Below are positions 25,529-35,062 of a stretch of 64,000 nt of DNA, in pieces. Both the position numbers and the translations under genes were made by a program. Source of the stretch: Avoscillospira sp045579045 (lineage in GTDB: Bacteria > Bacillota > Clostridia > Oscillospirales > Oscillospiraceae); contig JAZNLL010000120.1 in the NCBI GenBank assembly GCA_045579045.1, positions 19,876 to 83,875 of the forward strand, in the 5' to 3' direction. A model generated the notes under the pieces. It ran no database searches. It was not told where the DNA came from and saw only the letters and a list, made by a program, of their open reading frames with translations. How positions within the stretch are numbered: position 1 is the stretch's first letter; every line of letters starts with the position of its first letter.

Positions 25529-25823
25529 AACATATCACATCCCCGTCAATTTCACTGACGCAGGCCGCCTGTTCGGCATGTTCGAAATCCGAAACGCCAT
25601 TGAAGCAGTGTTGTTTTCCGTTCCTGTTCTGTTTTTCTGTATTGCCTGTTTGCCTCTGGCTCTGACGTCAAAAATCATCGTCACCTTGGTCCTCATTGTG
25701 CCTGTTGGAGGCTTCGCTCTCATCGGAATCAACGGCGACTGTCTGACCCGGTGGCTGTCCAGCTGGTGGAAATGGCGAAAGCAAAGACGCATGATTTTCT
25801 ATCGAGGGGAGGTCAAAAAATGA
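25518..25823 (+). CDS. PrgI-family (VirB3-like) membrane protein
   Basis: A 101-residue protein beginning MAYETYHIPVNFTDAGRLFG, matching the PrgI N-terminus, with two adjacent hydrophobic segments (about 30-72) and a basic tail. PrgI proteins are the VirB3 counterparts that pair with VirB4. The ATG at 25518 was chosen over a GTG at 25506 because it gives the conserved N-terminus; it overlaps the end of the HTH gene. The stop overlaps the next start (TGA/ATG). Confidence 0.88.
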   Translation: MAYETYHIPVNFTDAGRLFGMFEIRNAIEAVLFSVPVLFFCIACLPLALTSKIIVTLVLIVPVGGFALIGINGDCLTRWLSSWWKWRKQRRMIFYRGEVKK

Positions 25824-26494
25824 GTTTGAAGGAATGGCTGTTTGGCACCGGCGTACAAACTTCCGGTGCAAGCTCTGCCTACCGGGACAGTATTCAGGCC
25901 TGGCTGCCGATCAAGAACATCATTGGCGGCGTGGTCATCACCAAGGACAACCGCTTCATTAAGATACTGGAGGTTCTGCCGGTGAACTTCTATCTGAAAT
26001 CCGGCAACGATCAACAGAATATCATTGCCGCCTATGCATCTTACCTGAAGATCGCACCGGACACCATGACCTGTGAAGTTCGTACTCTTCCGGCCGATAC
26101 CAGCGACTATGTAGAACAGATGCGGCAGTACCATAAAGAAGAACCCAATGAATATTGCCGGGAAGAGATCATGGACAATATTGAACAGATCGGTCTTGGT
26201 ATCGCCAGTGAGACCATCCGGCACCGGTTCTTTCTGGTTTTTCAGTATGAAGCCAAAATGCGGGCAAAAAGAAATACCGTCAAAGGCATCATCCAGCGGC
26301 TCAATGAAGAAGCCGATGTTGCCCGACGGTATTTGGATATCTGTGAACTGGAAGTTCTGGAGCCACGCTTTACCGACGATTTCGTTCTGAAACTGCTGTA
26401 CGATCTGATCAACAAGGCCACCAGCCTGCGTGTGAAGCTGCCGGAAGGCGTGTTTGATATGACCACATCCGTACACGGAGTATATGAGGAGTGA
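25820..26494 (+). CDS. Stand-alone VirB4 N-domain-like protein
   Basis: A 224-residue soluble protein. IQAWLPIKNIIGGVVITKDNRF... resembles the opening of VirB4/TraC ATPases, and no Walker motif is present. The frame closes cleanly (GAGGAGTGA) one base before the true VirB4 gene, which has its own N-terminal region, so this is not simply a split VirB4. It may be an accessory subunit docking on PrgI or VirB4. The ATG at 25820 follows GGGGAGG. Confidence 0.78.
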   Translation: MSLKEWLFGTGVQTSGASSAYRDSIQAWLPIKNIIGGVVITKDNRFIKILEVLPVNFYLKSGNDQQNIIAAYASYLKIAPDTMTCEVRTLPADTSDYVEQMRQYHKEEPNEYCREEIMDNIEQIGLGIASETIRHRFFLVFQYEAKMRAKRNTVKGIIQRLNEEADVARRYLDICELEVLEPRFTDDFVLKLLYDLINKATSLRVKLPEGVFDMTTSVHGVYEE

Positions 26495-26495
26495 C

Positions 26496-28466
26496 ATGAT
26501 GAGAAAAAAGCAAAAAAAGAATCTCCCGGCAAGACCGGAAGATGTACCAATGGTGGAACGGGAACAGTCTAAAGAAGAAGTTCCGAAGAAAACACCCTTT
26601 TTGAAGCGATTGATCTTCGGTGAAGAACGACCGGATCTGGCAGAGCTAGAGGCTGGCTCCACTACAATTTTAGATATTCTGTCCCCCACAGCTGTGGACA
26701 CCAAAAGCCGTGACTACATCGTAGTGGACGGTGTTTTTCATGCCTATCTCTACATCACCGGCTACGGCTATGCCACCACCGTCGGAGCCAGCTGGCTTGC
26801 TCCTCTGGTAGAGGCCGGGGAAGGGATCAGCCTCAGCTTCCGTTTTGACCGGCAATCCAAGGAAAAAATCCTGTCCAAGATCTCCCAGCAGACCATGCTC
26901 AATCGCAGCCGTATGAGGGATGTGGCAGACACCCGGCAGGACTTTGAAGAGCTGGACAGCGCCATTAACTCCGGCATGTATCTCAAGGATGTTATGAACC
27001 GGCAGGGCGAAGATTTCTATTATATGCACACCCTCATTGAAGTAGTGGCCAATGACCCCGAAACCCTGGAGCATCGCATCACCGCCGTGGAAAAGCTGTG
27101 CGTTTCCGTGGACATGATCGCTCGCCGTTGTGACTACAAGCAGGAGCAGGCGTTTTTGTCCGCCTTGCCCATTCTCTATCTGGATCCCGACATTGAACGA
27201 AAGTCCCGCCGTAATGCTTTGACCAGCGGTGTAGCTGCGGCCTTCCCCTTCGCCTCTTACGAACTGTCCGACCGGAATGGTATCTTTCTGGGGCTCAATA
27301 TGTACAACCGTTCCCCGGTGTTTCTGAACCCCTATGATGACTACAAATACACCAACGGCAATATCTGGATCGGCGGTTCCTCCGGCGCCGGCAAGACCTT
27401 CACACTACAGTGCGTCGGCGGTCGCCTGCGGCAGCAGGGCAAACGGGTGATCTACATCATTCCCAAGAAAGGTCACGAATTCCGTCCCCGCTGTGAGCAG
27501 TTGGGTGGTCTGTACCTGCGAATGTCTCCATCTTCCAAAGACTGTCCCAACATCATGGCGATCCGAAGAAAGTCCCTGGACAGCTACGCAGGTTTGAAAG
27601 ACCTGACTGCCAGAGACGACTCTGTCATGGCAGACAAAATCTCCCGGCTGATCATCTGGTATTCCCTGCAAAAGAAAGATCTGACCACAGAGGACCTGAA
27701 CTATCTGGACACGTCCCTGGTCGAATGCTATCGCCGATACGGTATCACCTTTGACAACCGCACGGTTCTGGATGAAGATGGCTACTTTAAGCAAATGCCC
27801 ATTCTGGCAGATTGGTACAATGTCCTTTCGGAAGATCCGGCTACCAAACATCTGGCCATGGTATTGGCCCGGTATGTCACCGGCTCCGCCTCCGCCATGG
27901 GCGACCGCAATGATCTGGATCTGGACAACAAATACATTGTCATCGACATTTCCGGCACACCGGATGACCTCCTGCTGCCCACCATCTTCTGGGCAACCGA
28001 TGTGGCCAATGACCTGATCACCAACGCAGGCGGTGAGCACTCCGCCCTGATCTCCGATGAGATCTGGTCTCTGGTCGGTGCCAACTCCAACCCATTGGCC
28101 GCAGGCTATATTCAGGAGATGGTCAAAACCATCCGCGGCCTTGGCGGTATCGCCATCACTTCTACACAGGGTATGCAGGACCTGTTCTCTCTGGACAACG
28201 GCAAATACGGCAAAGGCATTCTGGACTCCAGCCGCATCAAAGTCATCATGCAGATGGAAGAACAGGAGGCACGCCTTATTCAGAATGTCCTCAATCTCTC
28301 CGAAGAAGAGGTCCGGCAAATCACCCGGTTCCGCCGCGGCGAAGGTCTGCTTTGCATCGGCTATAACCATGTCCCCATTGCCTTCTATGCCACACAAAAG
28401 GAATACGATGCCATCACCACATCACCCACTGACCTGCAAGCACGAAGGAGGAGTCACGCAGAATGA
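26496..28466 (+). CDS. virB4: VirB4-family conjugation ATPase
   Basis: A 656-residue cytoplasmic ATPase that powers the type IV secretion channel. Residues 1-285 are the VirB4 N-terminal region; Walker A is GGSSGAGKT at about 293-301; Walker B is in HSALISDEIWSLVG at about 525-538; the typical ITSTQGMQDL and IMQMEEQEARLIQ segments follow. GAGGAG at 26485-26490 precedes two ATGs (26496, 26499). The 3' end overlaps the next gene by 4 bases. Confidence 0.95.
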   Translation: MMRKKQKKNLPARPEDVPMVEREQSKEEVPKKTPFLKRLIFGEERPDLAELEAGSTTILDILSPTAVDTKSRDYIVVDGVFHAYLYITGYGYATTVGASWLAPLVEAGEGISLSFRFDRQSKEKILSKISQQTMLNRSRMRDVADTRQDFEELDSAINSGMYLKDVMNRQGEDFYYMHTLIEVVANDPETLEHRITAVEKLCVSVDMIARRCDYKQEQAFLSALPILYLDPDIERKSRRNALTSGVAAAFPFASYELSDRNGIFLGLNMYNRSPVFLNPYDDYKYTNGNIWIGGSSGAGKTFTLQCVGGRLRQQGKRVIYIIPKKGHEFRPRCEQLGGLYLRMSPSSKDCPNIMAIRRKSLDSYAGLKDLTARDDSVMADKISRLIIWYSLQKKDLTTEDLNYLDTSLVECYRRYGITFDNRTVLDEDGYFKQMPILADWYNVLSEDPATKHLAMVLARYVTGSASAMGDRNDLDLDNKYIVIDISGTPDDLLLPTIFWATDVANDLITNAGGEHSALISDEIWSLVGANSNPLAAGYIQEMVKTIRGLGGIAITSTQGMQDLFSLDNGKYGKGILDSSRIKVIMQMEEQEARLIQNVLNLSEEEVRQITRFRRGEGLLCIGYNHVPIAFYATQKEYDAITTSPTDLQARRRSHAE

Positions 28467-29236
28467 GTACATTTTCCAATGACGCAAAACGCATTCACAG
28501 TCTTGTCGCCGATGCCTACAAGAAAACAGGAAAACTGTTGGCGATCTCAGAGGGAGCACCGCTGTCCCCACCAAAACTGCAGCAAACCTTAGAGCAAGTA
28601 TCTGCTTTTATGGAAGGAGCTGTGTTGGAACTTCGCAAGCTCTGTGAGAAGCACAGTTCCGGTGTATGTATCTTTGGGAAGAAACCCATCACCAAGACGG
28701 AACTTCCCACAGGTCACATTGAGTTGGCCGGTTGCGGCTGGGTACATCTTCAGCTGAATACCCTGCTTCCTCACTGCCGGTATCAGGCACCGGAATGGCT
28801 GTCTGATACCATCCGATACATGCTGGTGAAATACATGACCACAACGGACTTTCATTTGTACTTTGACCAGATGGTTCTCGTCATCGATGAGCACACCAAT
28901 ATTCAAAACAGACACATTTTCGATCAGGACAACAAAGGCTGGAAAGCCATCAGCAATGGGTTGAAAGGTCTGGTCATTGCTGACGACGACCAGCACCACA
29001 TGTCCGTTGTCCTCCTGTCTCAGGAGAGCCATGAAAACATCTGCCATATCTCGCTGGTACCACCGGAAGGCATTGAAGAGTTCTTCCGAATGCGTAAAAA
29101 AGGCGACGCATACAAGGCCTTGGAGCCATCGGTTGAAGTGGATATGAAGACCGTTTTTCCGTTCATTCAGCGAGCCAGAAAAACCGATGGGTATCAACGG
29201 GGAGATTTGCTGAATCCGCAAGGGTTTCGGGGCTGA
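28463..29236 (+). CDS. Conserved hypothetical protein of the transfer operon
   Basis: A 257-residue soluble protein, coupled by ATGA-type overlap to VirB4. An N-terminal helical part (1-65) is followed by a mixed alpha/beta body (GHIELAGCGWVHLQLNTLLPHCRY, FDQMVLVIDEHTNIQNRH, MSVVLLSQESHENICHISLVPPEG). No signal, membrane span or catalytic motif recognised. Its place between VirB4 and a wHTH-like gene suggests a transfer or DNA-processing accessory role. Confidence 0.85.
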   Translation: MSTFSNDAKRIHSLVADAYKKTGKLLAISEGAPLSPPKLQQTLEQVSAFMEGAVLELRKLCEKHSSGVCIFGKKPITKTELPTGHIELAGCGWVHLQLNTLLPHCRYQAPEWLSDTIRYMLVKYMTTTDFHLYFDQMVLVIDEHTNIQNRHIFDQDNKGWKAISNGLKGLVIADDDQHHMSVVLLSQESHENICHISLVPPEGIEEFFRMRKKGDAYKALEPSVEVDMKTVFPFIQRARKTDGYQRGDLLNPQGFRG

Positions 29237-29312
29237 TCACCCAGTCAGAAAAACGGAAAAATCCGCCTCCTGCTGACACCCATCGGTTAAGCTGCAAAAT
29301 CACACCCGAAAG

Positions 29313-29364
29313 ACCGCCGAAATCGTACTTGCGCCGGCTACGGTGCAAGGGCGGTTTCGGTGGT
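29313..29364. other. Nested inverted repeat in an intergenic gap
   Basis: In the only sizeable gap of this packed operon, outer arms ACCGCCGAAA (29313-29322) and TTTCGGTGGT (29355-29364, one G-U) enclose inner arms CTTGCGCCG (29328-29336) and CGGTGCAAG (29341-29349, one G-U) around GCTA. It lies 27 bases before the next start codon. It could be an oriT-type structure, an attenuator, or a translation-control hairpin. Confidence 0.6.
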
Positions 29365-29390
29365 CCGCAGGAATACAGGAGGAATACACA

Positions 29391-30491
29391 TTGCTGTTCA
29401 GCACACGGGATATTGACATACTGAAGTTGCTGCGATGGTGCCGACTGATCCGTTCCGATGATCTGGTCAGTGCCTTCTCCGAAGCCGAAGTTTTCAATCT
29501 GAAGGCATGTTCATTGATCAAACTTCATCATGCCAGTACCTCCTTTGTCCTGACCACAAAAGGGAACAGGCTGCTCAATGAAGTCGCTTCCGATCTTCCG
29601 CCTGCCACACCGCCGGCATACAAGGAAGCTGACACCGTTCGCAGGCTGCACCTTTCTCAAATCATGCTGACCGCCTACTCCGCCGGTTTTGATGTCTTTG
29701 CCCTTCATCCGGATAGACTCAGCAATGACCGCTCCCTTTTTCTCCCTGCACTCTCCAGAGGCCGTGGTACCAACCCCTGGGGAAGCACTCGTGTAGCCGC
29801 CATTGCCCATGTAGGCGACTATCTCTGTGCTGTCCACTATGTCCGCCCGGGGATTGGCAAACTGTCCCTCAATGATGAACTGGCCGCCTTTCACAATAAC
29901 ACCGCCCAGCTTTCTTCACTACAGAGATGCCTGATTTTCTCCGGTGCCGGTTATACGGATATTCTGTCTGAGCTGGAGTCAGAGGAAACAATCTCCGACA
30001 CAAAGCTCAGTTCCTATGGCGATGCGTATCGACTTCTGACCCTCCCGGTTTTTCTCGTTCCCTGTGACCGCACCGGCATTACCCAGCTGCAGATCTTGTC
30101 TGTACCGGATCATCGCCGAAAGCTCACACAGGCCGCACTAAAGTCTCAGTATGCACCACCGCCAAAGTCCTTTCCTCTATGCGATGCTTTCTTTCAACAC
30201 ACACCTTTTCTTATGGCTGTTGATATGGATCTGCGACGGATCGATATCGCAATTGATGCAGCTCTCACCCAGGGCTATGATCAGATATCTCTGGCTGCTC
30301 TTCCGGCCCAATGTAATGAAGTCCTGTACAGCCGATATCGGGACACCGGAAAAGCCCGCGTCTTTGCTCTGACCGAAGCAGCCTTAACCAGTGTGTTGGG
30401 ATCGCCCTTGCCGCCGTATTCACCGCCCCATGAACCCTATTTCACCAACGAAGGAGATGTCGTCCATGTTCCGCTTATCAAAACTCCTTGA
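29391..30491 (+). CDS. Winged-helix-type hypothetical protein (replication-relaxation-like)
   Basis: A 366-residue soluble protein. The N-terminus looks like a winged helix (FSTRDIDILKLLRWCRLIRS, LKACSLIKLHHASTSFVLTT, KGNRLLNE), reminiscent of the replication-relaxation family found on Gram-positive elements; the rest (100-366) is unrecognised. TTG at 29391 is chosen because AGGAGG lies 8 bases before it; the frame is open further upstream into the hairpin at 29313. Its end overlaps VirD4 by 26 bases. Confidence 0.75.
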   Translation: MLFSTRDIDILKLLRWCRLIRSDDLVSAFSEAEVFNLKACSLIKLHHASTSFVLTTKGNRLLNEVASDLPPATPPAYKEADTVRRLHLSQIMLTAYSAGFDVFALHPDRLSNDRSLFLPALSRGRGTNPWGSTRVAAIAHVGDYLCAVHYVRPGIGKLSLNDELAAFHNNTAQLSSLQRCLIFSGAGYTDILSELESEETISDTKLSSYGDAYRLLTLPVFLVPCDRTGITQLQILSVPDHRRKLTQAALKSQYAPPPKSFPLCDAFFQHTPFLMAVDMDLRRIDIAIDAALTQGYDQISLAALPAQCNEVLYSRYRDTGKARVFALTEAALTSVLGSPLPPYSPPHEPYFTNEGDVVHVPLIKTP

Positions 30492-32457
30492 GAAACTGGA
30501 AACACAAGTCGAGCACCGATGGAAAAGCTGGTTTGCCAGACATAAGCAAAAGCTGCCCGTTTATATCCCGGCAGTCCTCATTGGGTGGTATTTTTACGGA
30601 ATGTTTCTCAATTCCCTCCGTCTTGGAATTGACGCCACCTTTCAGACCTCCGGTGAACCCATCGAAAGCATCTGGATCTTTGATCCCTTCAAAAACTGGT
30701 TTGCAGTCTTTTCCCGTTTCGGGATCGTGGCTACGCTGGTCATCATCCTGCTCATCTGCCTCATCACCAAGAAGGGCTATATCTGGTTCTCCGGCTATAA
30801 GTACATCCGGGATCCCAGAGGTTTTGACATATTGCCTGACGGCACTCATGGCACCTCCGGTTTTCTGGTGGAGAAAGAGATGAAAGAGTTTCCGGAATTG
30901 GACAGTGCTGACAACATCAAGGGTATGGTTCTTGGAAGATGGAAACGCCATGAGAAAGATCCGGACAGTCTGGATATGTATGTGGCTCACCACATGATCG
31001 CCGGCGATAACAACAATCTGCTCTGCATCGGTGCTCCCGGCTCCGGTAAATCCAGAGGCTTCATCATTCCCTTTCTCATGGGCTGTGCCAACCGCGGCGA
31101 GTCCGCTTACATTCTGGATGTCAAGGGAGAGTTGTTTGAACGACTTTCTCCGTACTTTCAGGAAAAAGGCTTTTATGTGAAAACCATCAACTTTCTGGAC
31201 ATGGAACATTCCGACGGTTGGAATTGCCTGCATGGGCTGGACGCCCAACCGCAGCTGGTACAGACTGTGGCCAACGTCATCATTCAGAACACCTCCGGCC
31301 CCAAAGAAGCCAACGACTTCTGGAGTCGTGCGGAGCTGAACCTGCTCATGGCATTGATCCACTATGTCTGCAACAAAAAAGACGCCAATGGCAACCTGCT
31401 GCCCATTGAACAGCGTGGCCTTGGAGATGTCTACAAGATCCTTGCAACGGAAACGGTGGAGAGCATCAACCATACATTATCGGCCCTGCCGCCGGATCAC
31501 CCGGCAAAATCTCCCCATGGTCTGTTCCTGAAGGCCAAGGAAAATATGTGGGGCAATATCATCATCGGCCTTGGCAACCGGCTGGCCGTCTATCAGAGCA
31601 AGCTGGTAGACACCATCACCCGTAATCATGATGTGGATCTGCTGCTGCCGGGACAAAGGCCCTGTGCTTACTTCGTTATCATCTCCGCCCAGGACAGTTC
31701 CTATCAGTTCCTCAGTTCTCTACTGTTCTCTCTGGCTCTTCCGCAGTTGTCCAACTACGCCCGTCTTCACGGTCCCGGTGGCCGTCTGCCGGTCATGGTC
31801 AACTTTTGCCTGGGTGAATACTGTAACATCGGTTATCTTGACGGCATTGCCGACAGTCTCAACAGTATCCGTGGCTTCAATATGAGCTGTCAGATCGTAG
31901 TACAAAGTCTCAGCCAGTGGGCAGAGAAGTACCCGGGCAAAGCATGGGAAAACCAGCTCGCCACCTTTGACCAGACCCTGTACATGGGCTGCAACGATAC
32001 CACTTCCGCCAAATACATCTCCGAGAAATGTGGCAAAGTCACAATCGCTGTTGTGAACAACCAGATGCCTCTGATGCCGCTGTTCTCACCGGTCTACACC
32101 AGTACCCGTCCTTACTCCCAGACCCGAAGCAACACCCAGCGTGACCTGATGCAGCCGGACGAAGTTCTCCGCTTGGACAACCGAAAGTGTCTGGTCCTGT
32201 TCAAGGGCCACAAACCGGCACTGCTCTATAAAATGATGCCGGAAGAACTGCCGGACTACAATCGGCTGAAAACCTGCCGTGTCGTGGACTATATCCCCGA
32301 ATGGAGAAAACGAGCATCCGAACCGCCTAAGCCTGCCGCAAAACAAGAGCCAACTCCACCATCCCCAGACCCTATTTCAACCGTCAGTGAAAATACCGAT
32401 TGGGATAACGAGCCGGGGATGGTAGAGATCACAAAAGATTCAGTCTATGACGATTAA
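30466..32457 (+). CDS. virD4: VirD4/TraG-type coupling protein
   Basis: A 663-residue membrane ATPase that brings the relaxase-DNA complex to the channel. Two membrane spans lie near 31-50 (PVYIPAVLIGWYFYGMF) and 83-103 (SRFGIVATLVIILLICLI). Walker A is GAPGSGKS at 189-196; AYILDVKGELF follows as in TraG proteins. The C-terminus is polar and proline-rich. The ATG at 30466 follows AAGGAG; the frame's longer upstream extension lies within the previous gene. No relaxase gene accompanies it in the window. Confidence 0.95.
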   Translation: MFRLSKLLEKLETQVEHRWKSWFARHKQKLPVYIPAVLIGWYFYGMFLNSLRLGIDATFQTSGEPIESIWIFDPFKNWFAVFSRFGIVATLVIILLICLITKKGYIWFSGYKYIRDPRGFDILPDGTHGTSGFLVEKEMKEFPELDSADNIKGMVLGRWKRHEKDPDSLDMYVAHHMIAGDNNNLLCIGAPGSGKSRGFIIPFLMGCANRGESAYILDVKGELFERLSPYFQEKGFYVKTINFLDMEHSDGWNCLHGLDAQPQLVQTVANVIIQNTSGPKEANDFWSRAELNLLMALIHYVCNKKDANGNLLPIEQRGLGDVYKILATETVESINHTLSALPPDHPAKSPHGLFLKAKENMWGNIIIGLGNRLAVYQSKLVDTITRNHDVDLLLPGQRPCAYFVIISAQDSSYQFLSSLLFSLALPQLSNYARLHGPGGRLPVMVNFCLGEYCNIGYLDGIADSLNSIRGFNMSCQIVVQSLSQWAEKYPGKAWENQLATFDQTLYMGCNDTTSAKYISEKCGKVTIAVVNNQMPLMPLFSPVYTSTRPYSQTRSNTQRDLMQPDEVLRLDNRKCLVLFKGHKPALLYKMMPEELPDYNRLKTCRVVDYIPEWRKRASEPPKPAAKQEPTPPSPDPISTVSENTDWDNEPGMVEITKDSVYDD

Positions 32458-32474
32458 GAAATGGAGATACGCTT

Positions 32475-33473
32475 ATGAGAGCCGCAAAGATCAAGGACCA
32501 TCCTTCTTTCCCGCTGATGAAGCAGACCGACATTCAGAATGTCTATCACATGCAGATGCCGCGTTGGCTCTTTTCCGATCCCCGATATGCCGATATGAGC
32601 CTGGATGCCAAAGTGACATACACCTTTTTGCTCAACCGTTTTCAGCTCTCCCGCCGGAACGGGTGGGTCAATGAACATGGCGAAGTCTTCGTGATCTTCC
32701 CCAGAAAAGCCATGGCTGCCGAACTGCGTGTCTGTGAGCAGCGTGTCACAGCTGCCTTTCGCAAATTGGCAGGACTTCAGCTGATCTGGGAAAAGCGGTG
32801 CGGTCGTGGCGATGCCAATCAGATCTATCTTGCTACTGTCGTTCCTATGGAGGACAACACTTACGAGTGTGCGCCTTTCCTTTCTCCTGACCCGGGTGAA
32901 TGCGGTTCAAGAAACGCCGATTTTGAGGTTCTTGACGGAACCATACAGCAACAAGAACCGCAGGATCCGCTGCCCAAGAACAGCAAAACCTGTTCCTCAA
33001 AAACCACGGAATCTGCGCTTCTGGAACCGCAGAAACCGAGGTCAAGTTATACTGAAATAAGTTATCCTGATTCCAGTAATACTCAAGTCAGTCACTCTGT
33101 AGGAGAGACAGGACCGGCAGACGAAGAAAAAGAGCTCATGAGCATTTTGGATGCTTGTGAGCTTTCCTATTTCGACCCGGAGATTGCCCGGATCTTCGAG
33201 AATGCCATTGAGCGGCTGTTCTACTCAGACAGCTTTCGTGTTGGCAATGCCATCCTACCCAAGAGCCGTGTGCGCTCCAAGCTGTATCTGCTCAACAGCA
33301 TGGTGCTGAGAGAGGCAGAAAACAAGCTCCGAGCCAACACCACTGTACAGGTCCGAAACTCCACCAATTATGTTATGTCAACCATTTTCAACTGTATCAC
33401 AGAGCTTGACAGCGACTTGATCGTAGACCCGTACCTGAACACCTTACGAGCACCGCCGAAGGGAGGTGAGTAA
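32475..33473 (+). CDS. repA: Replication initiator, RepA_N family
   Basis: A 332-residue protein whose first 120 residues match the RepA_N initiators of Gram-positive plasmids (QNVYHMQMPRWLFSDPRYAD, LDAKVTYTFLLNRFQLSRRNGW, EVFVIFPRKAMAAELRVCEQ, VTAAFRKLAGLQLIWEKRCG). A variable Ser/Pro/Gln-rich middle (150-215) and a helical C-domain follow. RepA_N proteins start theta replication, so the element can probably replicate when excised. RepA_N origins often lie within the gene itself; I cannot point to iterons. Confidence 0.92.
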   Translation: MRAAKIKDHPSFPLMKQTDIQNVYHMQMPRWLFSDPRYADMSLDAKVTYTFLLNRFQLSRRNGWVNEHGEVFVIFPRKAMAAELRVCEQRVTAAFRKLAGLQLIWEKRCGRGDANQIYLATVVPMEDNTYECAPFLSPDPGECGSRNADFEVLDGTIQQQEPQDPLPKNSKTCSSKTTESALLEPQKPRSSYTEISYPDSSNTQVSHSVGETGPADEEKELMSILDACELSYFDPEIARIFENAIERLFYSDSFRVGNAILPKSRVRSKLYLLNSMVLREAENKLRANTTVQVRNSTNYVMSTIFNCITELDSDLIVDPYLNTLRAPPKGGE

Positions 33474-33474
33474 T

Positions 33475-33999
33475 ATGCTTTTGACAAAACAGCAGGAATA
33501 CATCCTGAATGTTCTCCATCGGCTGGGCTGCATTCGAATGGATCAGCTGACCATGATGGTCTACAACAAGTTTTCCACCCCTACCTTGGAAGGTGCCGAA
33601 AGGATCGTCCAAGCATCCCTGCGTCAACTGAGATCCTGCCACAGCACCCTGCGAGTAGAAGATAATATCGCTTGCTTCACCAATCGTGGACTCAACATGG
33701 ATCTTCTGGAGGCGATCACCATCATGCTGGAGCTTGGAGGCTGCGCGGTATTTGATTTCAATGCAGAGACATCGCCCATCCTGCTTCGGTTTGTGGTGGA
33801 TCGGCCGAAACTTGCCGCCTTTGCCGTTGTGAAGAATGAACACAAGCCGATCCCGCCCCGTTTCTACCCGGCTGAAAAAGTCATCATTCTGCTTCGTCGG
33901 GAGGAACGCCCTCAACTGTTTCCCATCCAAAACCCTCAGATATTTGCTATGAAGCAGTATGATGGGAGCTACCGTTTTCTGTCCCCAAAAACAAAGTAA
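33475..33999 (+). CDS. Conserved hypothetical, winged-helix-like
   Basis: A 174-residue soluble protein whose start (LLTKQQEYILNVLHRLGCIRMDQL) looks like a winged-helix DNA-binding domain and whose second half (LELGGCAVFDFNAETSPILLRF, KVIILLRREERP) is alpha/beta. From memory it resembles the DUF5697 group next to RepA_N genes; this is unverified. The ATG at 33475 follows GGGAGG one base after the repA stop. Confidence 0.8.
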   Translation: MLLTKQQEYILNVLHRLGCIRMDQLTMMVYNKFSTPTLEGAERIVQASLRQLRSCHSTLRVEDNIACFTNRGLNMDLLEAITIMLELGGCAVFDFNAETSPILLRFVVDRPKLAAFAVVKNEHKPIPPRFYPAEKVIILLRREERPQLFPIQNPQIFAMKQYDGSYRFLSPKTK

Positions 34000-34016
34000 C
34001 ATAGGAGGAATACCAA

Positions 34017-35021
34017 ATGCCCAGAAAGAAAACTACACCCGAAGAACCCATGCAGGAAACCACCGAGCTTTTGCCGGAAACCCCAATCGAAATCGCAAGC
34101 GAACCGCAGACGGTTTTACCGGAACAACGCGCTCCGCATTCTCTGTCCACTGACCGCCGGAATTTCTACCAGCTGGACCTCAATGAACTGGATCGGGAGC
34201 TTACCCCGGAGGAACGTCAGGAGTGGAACTCCATCTACGCTTCCTACCGAAGCCGCAGCGTTCTGTCCGGCACCATTGTCGGCGTGGATCGGCACAGAAT
34301 GGATGGAAATGACGAAACCGCCAAGGAAATGCACTGCGCCCTTGTGATCCCGTTCCGTGTCCGCATCTTTATCCCCGACGCAGAAATGTGGTCGGAGGGT
34401 CGAGAGCGTCCCGGCTTTGTCCTGCGGAATATGCCCGGCGCAACCATTGACTTCGTCATCATTCATGTGGATCGTGAGGGCTGCTTTGCCATTGGATCCC
34501 GGCGGCTGGCCATGGCAGCCAGACGCTATTACTTCTCCACGCAGCCTTCTCTCAACCGGCTCAATGCCAGAGTGAAATGTCGTGTTCTGGCCGTTGGAGC
34601 TCGCCGTTGTCTGGTGGAATGCTACGGCTTTGACATTGATCTGTCCCAGCGGGATATGCGATATACCGCCATTCCCGATCTTCGGACAGAGTATCATCCC
34701 GGCGATGAGCTGGACTGTATCATCAAGGGTTATGACAAAGCCGCAGGGACACTGCTGATCTCTGTAAAGGAAACACAGCCAAACCCCTTTGACGGTGCCG
34801 ACCTTCGCCATCCCGTCGGCTCTCACAGGCAAGCCACCATTGCAGGTAAATATGCCGGCGGTGTCTTCTGCAATCTGCCGGACGGAGCCGTCTGCATGTG
34901 CTCCTACTCCTTCCACTACACCGATGCCGCTTTCTCCATTGGAGACAAGGTCATCTTGACCATCCTGCGGTACGATATGGAGAAAAAGCAGATCTACGGA
35001 AAGATCGTTTCCAAGTGGTAA
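34017..35021 (+). CDS. S1/OB-fold RNA-binding-like protein
   Basis: A 334-residue cytoplasmic protein. After a Glu/Pro-rich N-terminus (1-60) there is a segment with SGTIVGVDRHRMDG...KEMHCALVIPFRVRIFIPDAEM and, near 210-335, two stretches resembling ribosomal S1 repeats (GDELDCIIKGYDKAAGTLLIS; AGKYAGGVFCNLPDGAVCMC...FSIGDKVILTILRYDMEKKQIYGKIV). It is the last gene of module 1, 17 bases after its neighbour. It may bind element transcripts or interact with RNA polymerase; its role is unknown. Confidence 0.78.
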   Translation: MPRKKTTPEEPMQETTELLPETPIEIASEPQTVLPEQRAPHSLSTDRRNFYQLDLNELDRELTPEERQEWNSIYASYRSRSVLSGTIVGVDRHRMDGNDETAKEMHCALVIPFRVRIFIPDAEMWSEGRERPGFVLRNMPGATIDFVIIHVDREGCFAIGSRRLAMAARRYYFSTQPSLNRLNARVKCRVLAVGARRCLVECYGFDIDLSQRDMRYTAIPDLRTEYHPGDELDCIIKGYDKAAGTLLISVKETQPNPFDGADLRHPVGSHRQATIAGKYAGGVFCNLPDGAVCMCSYSFHYTDAAFSIGDKVILTILRYDMEKKQIYGKIVSKW

Positions 35022-35062
35022 AGAAAGATAGCCTTCTCTCCAAATCAAGTTTTCAATAAGCT

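Noticed and set aside
25751..25819. An upstream extension of the VirB4 N-domain protein
   Set aside because: It overlaps the PrgI-like gene, while the ATG at 25820 has a good ribosome binding site and a family-like N-terminus.
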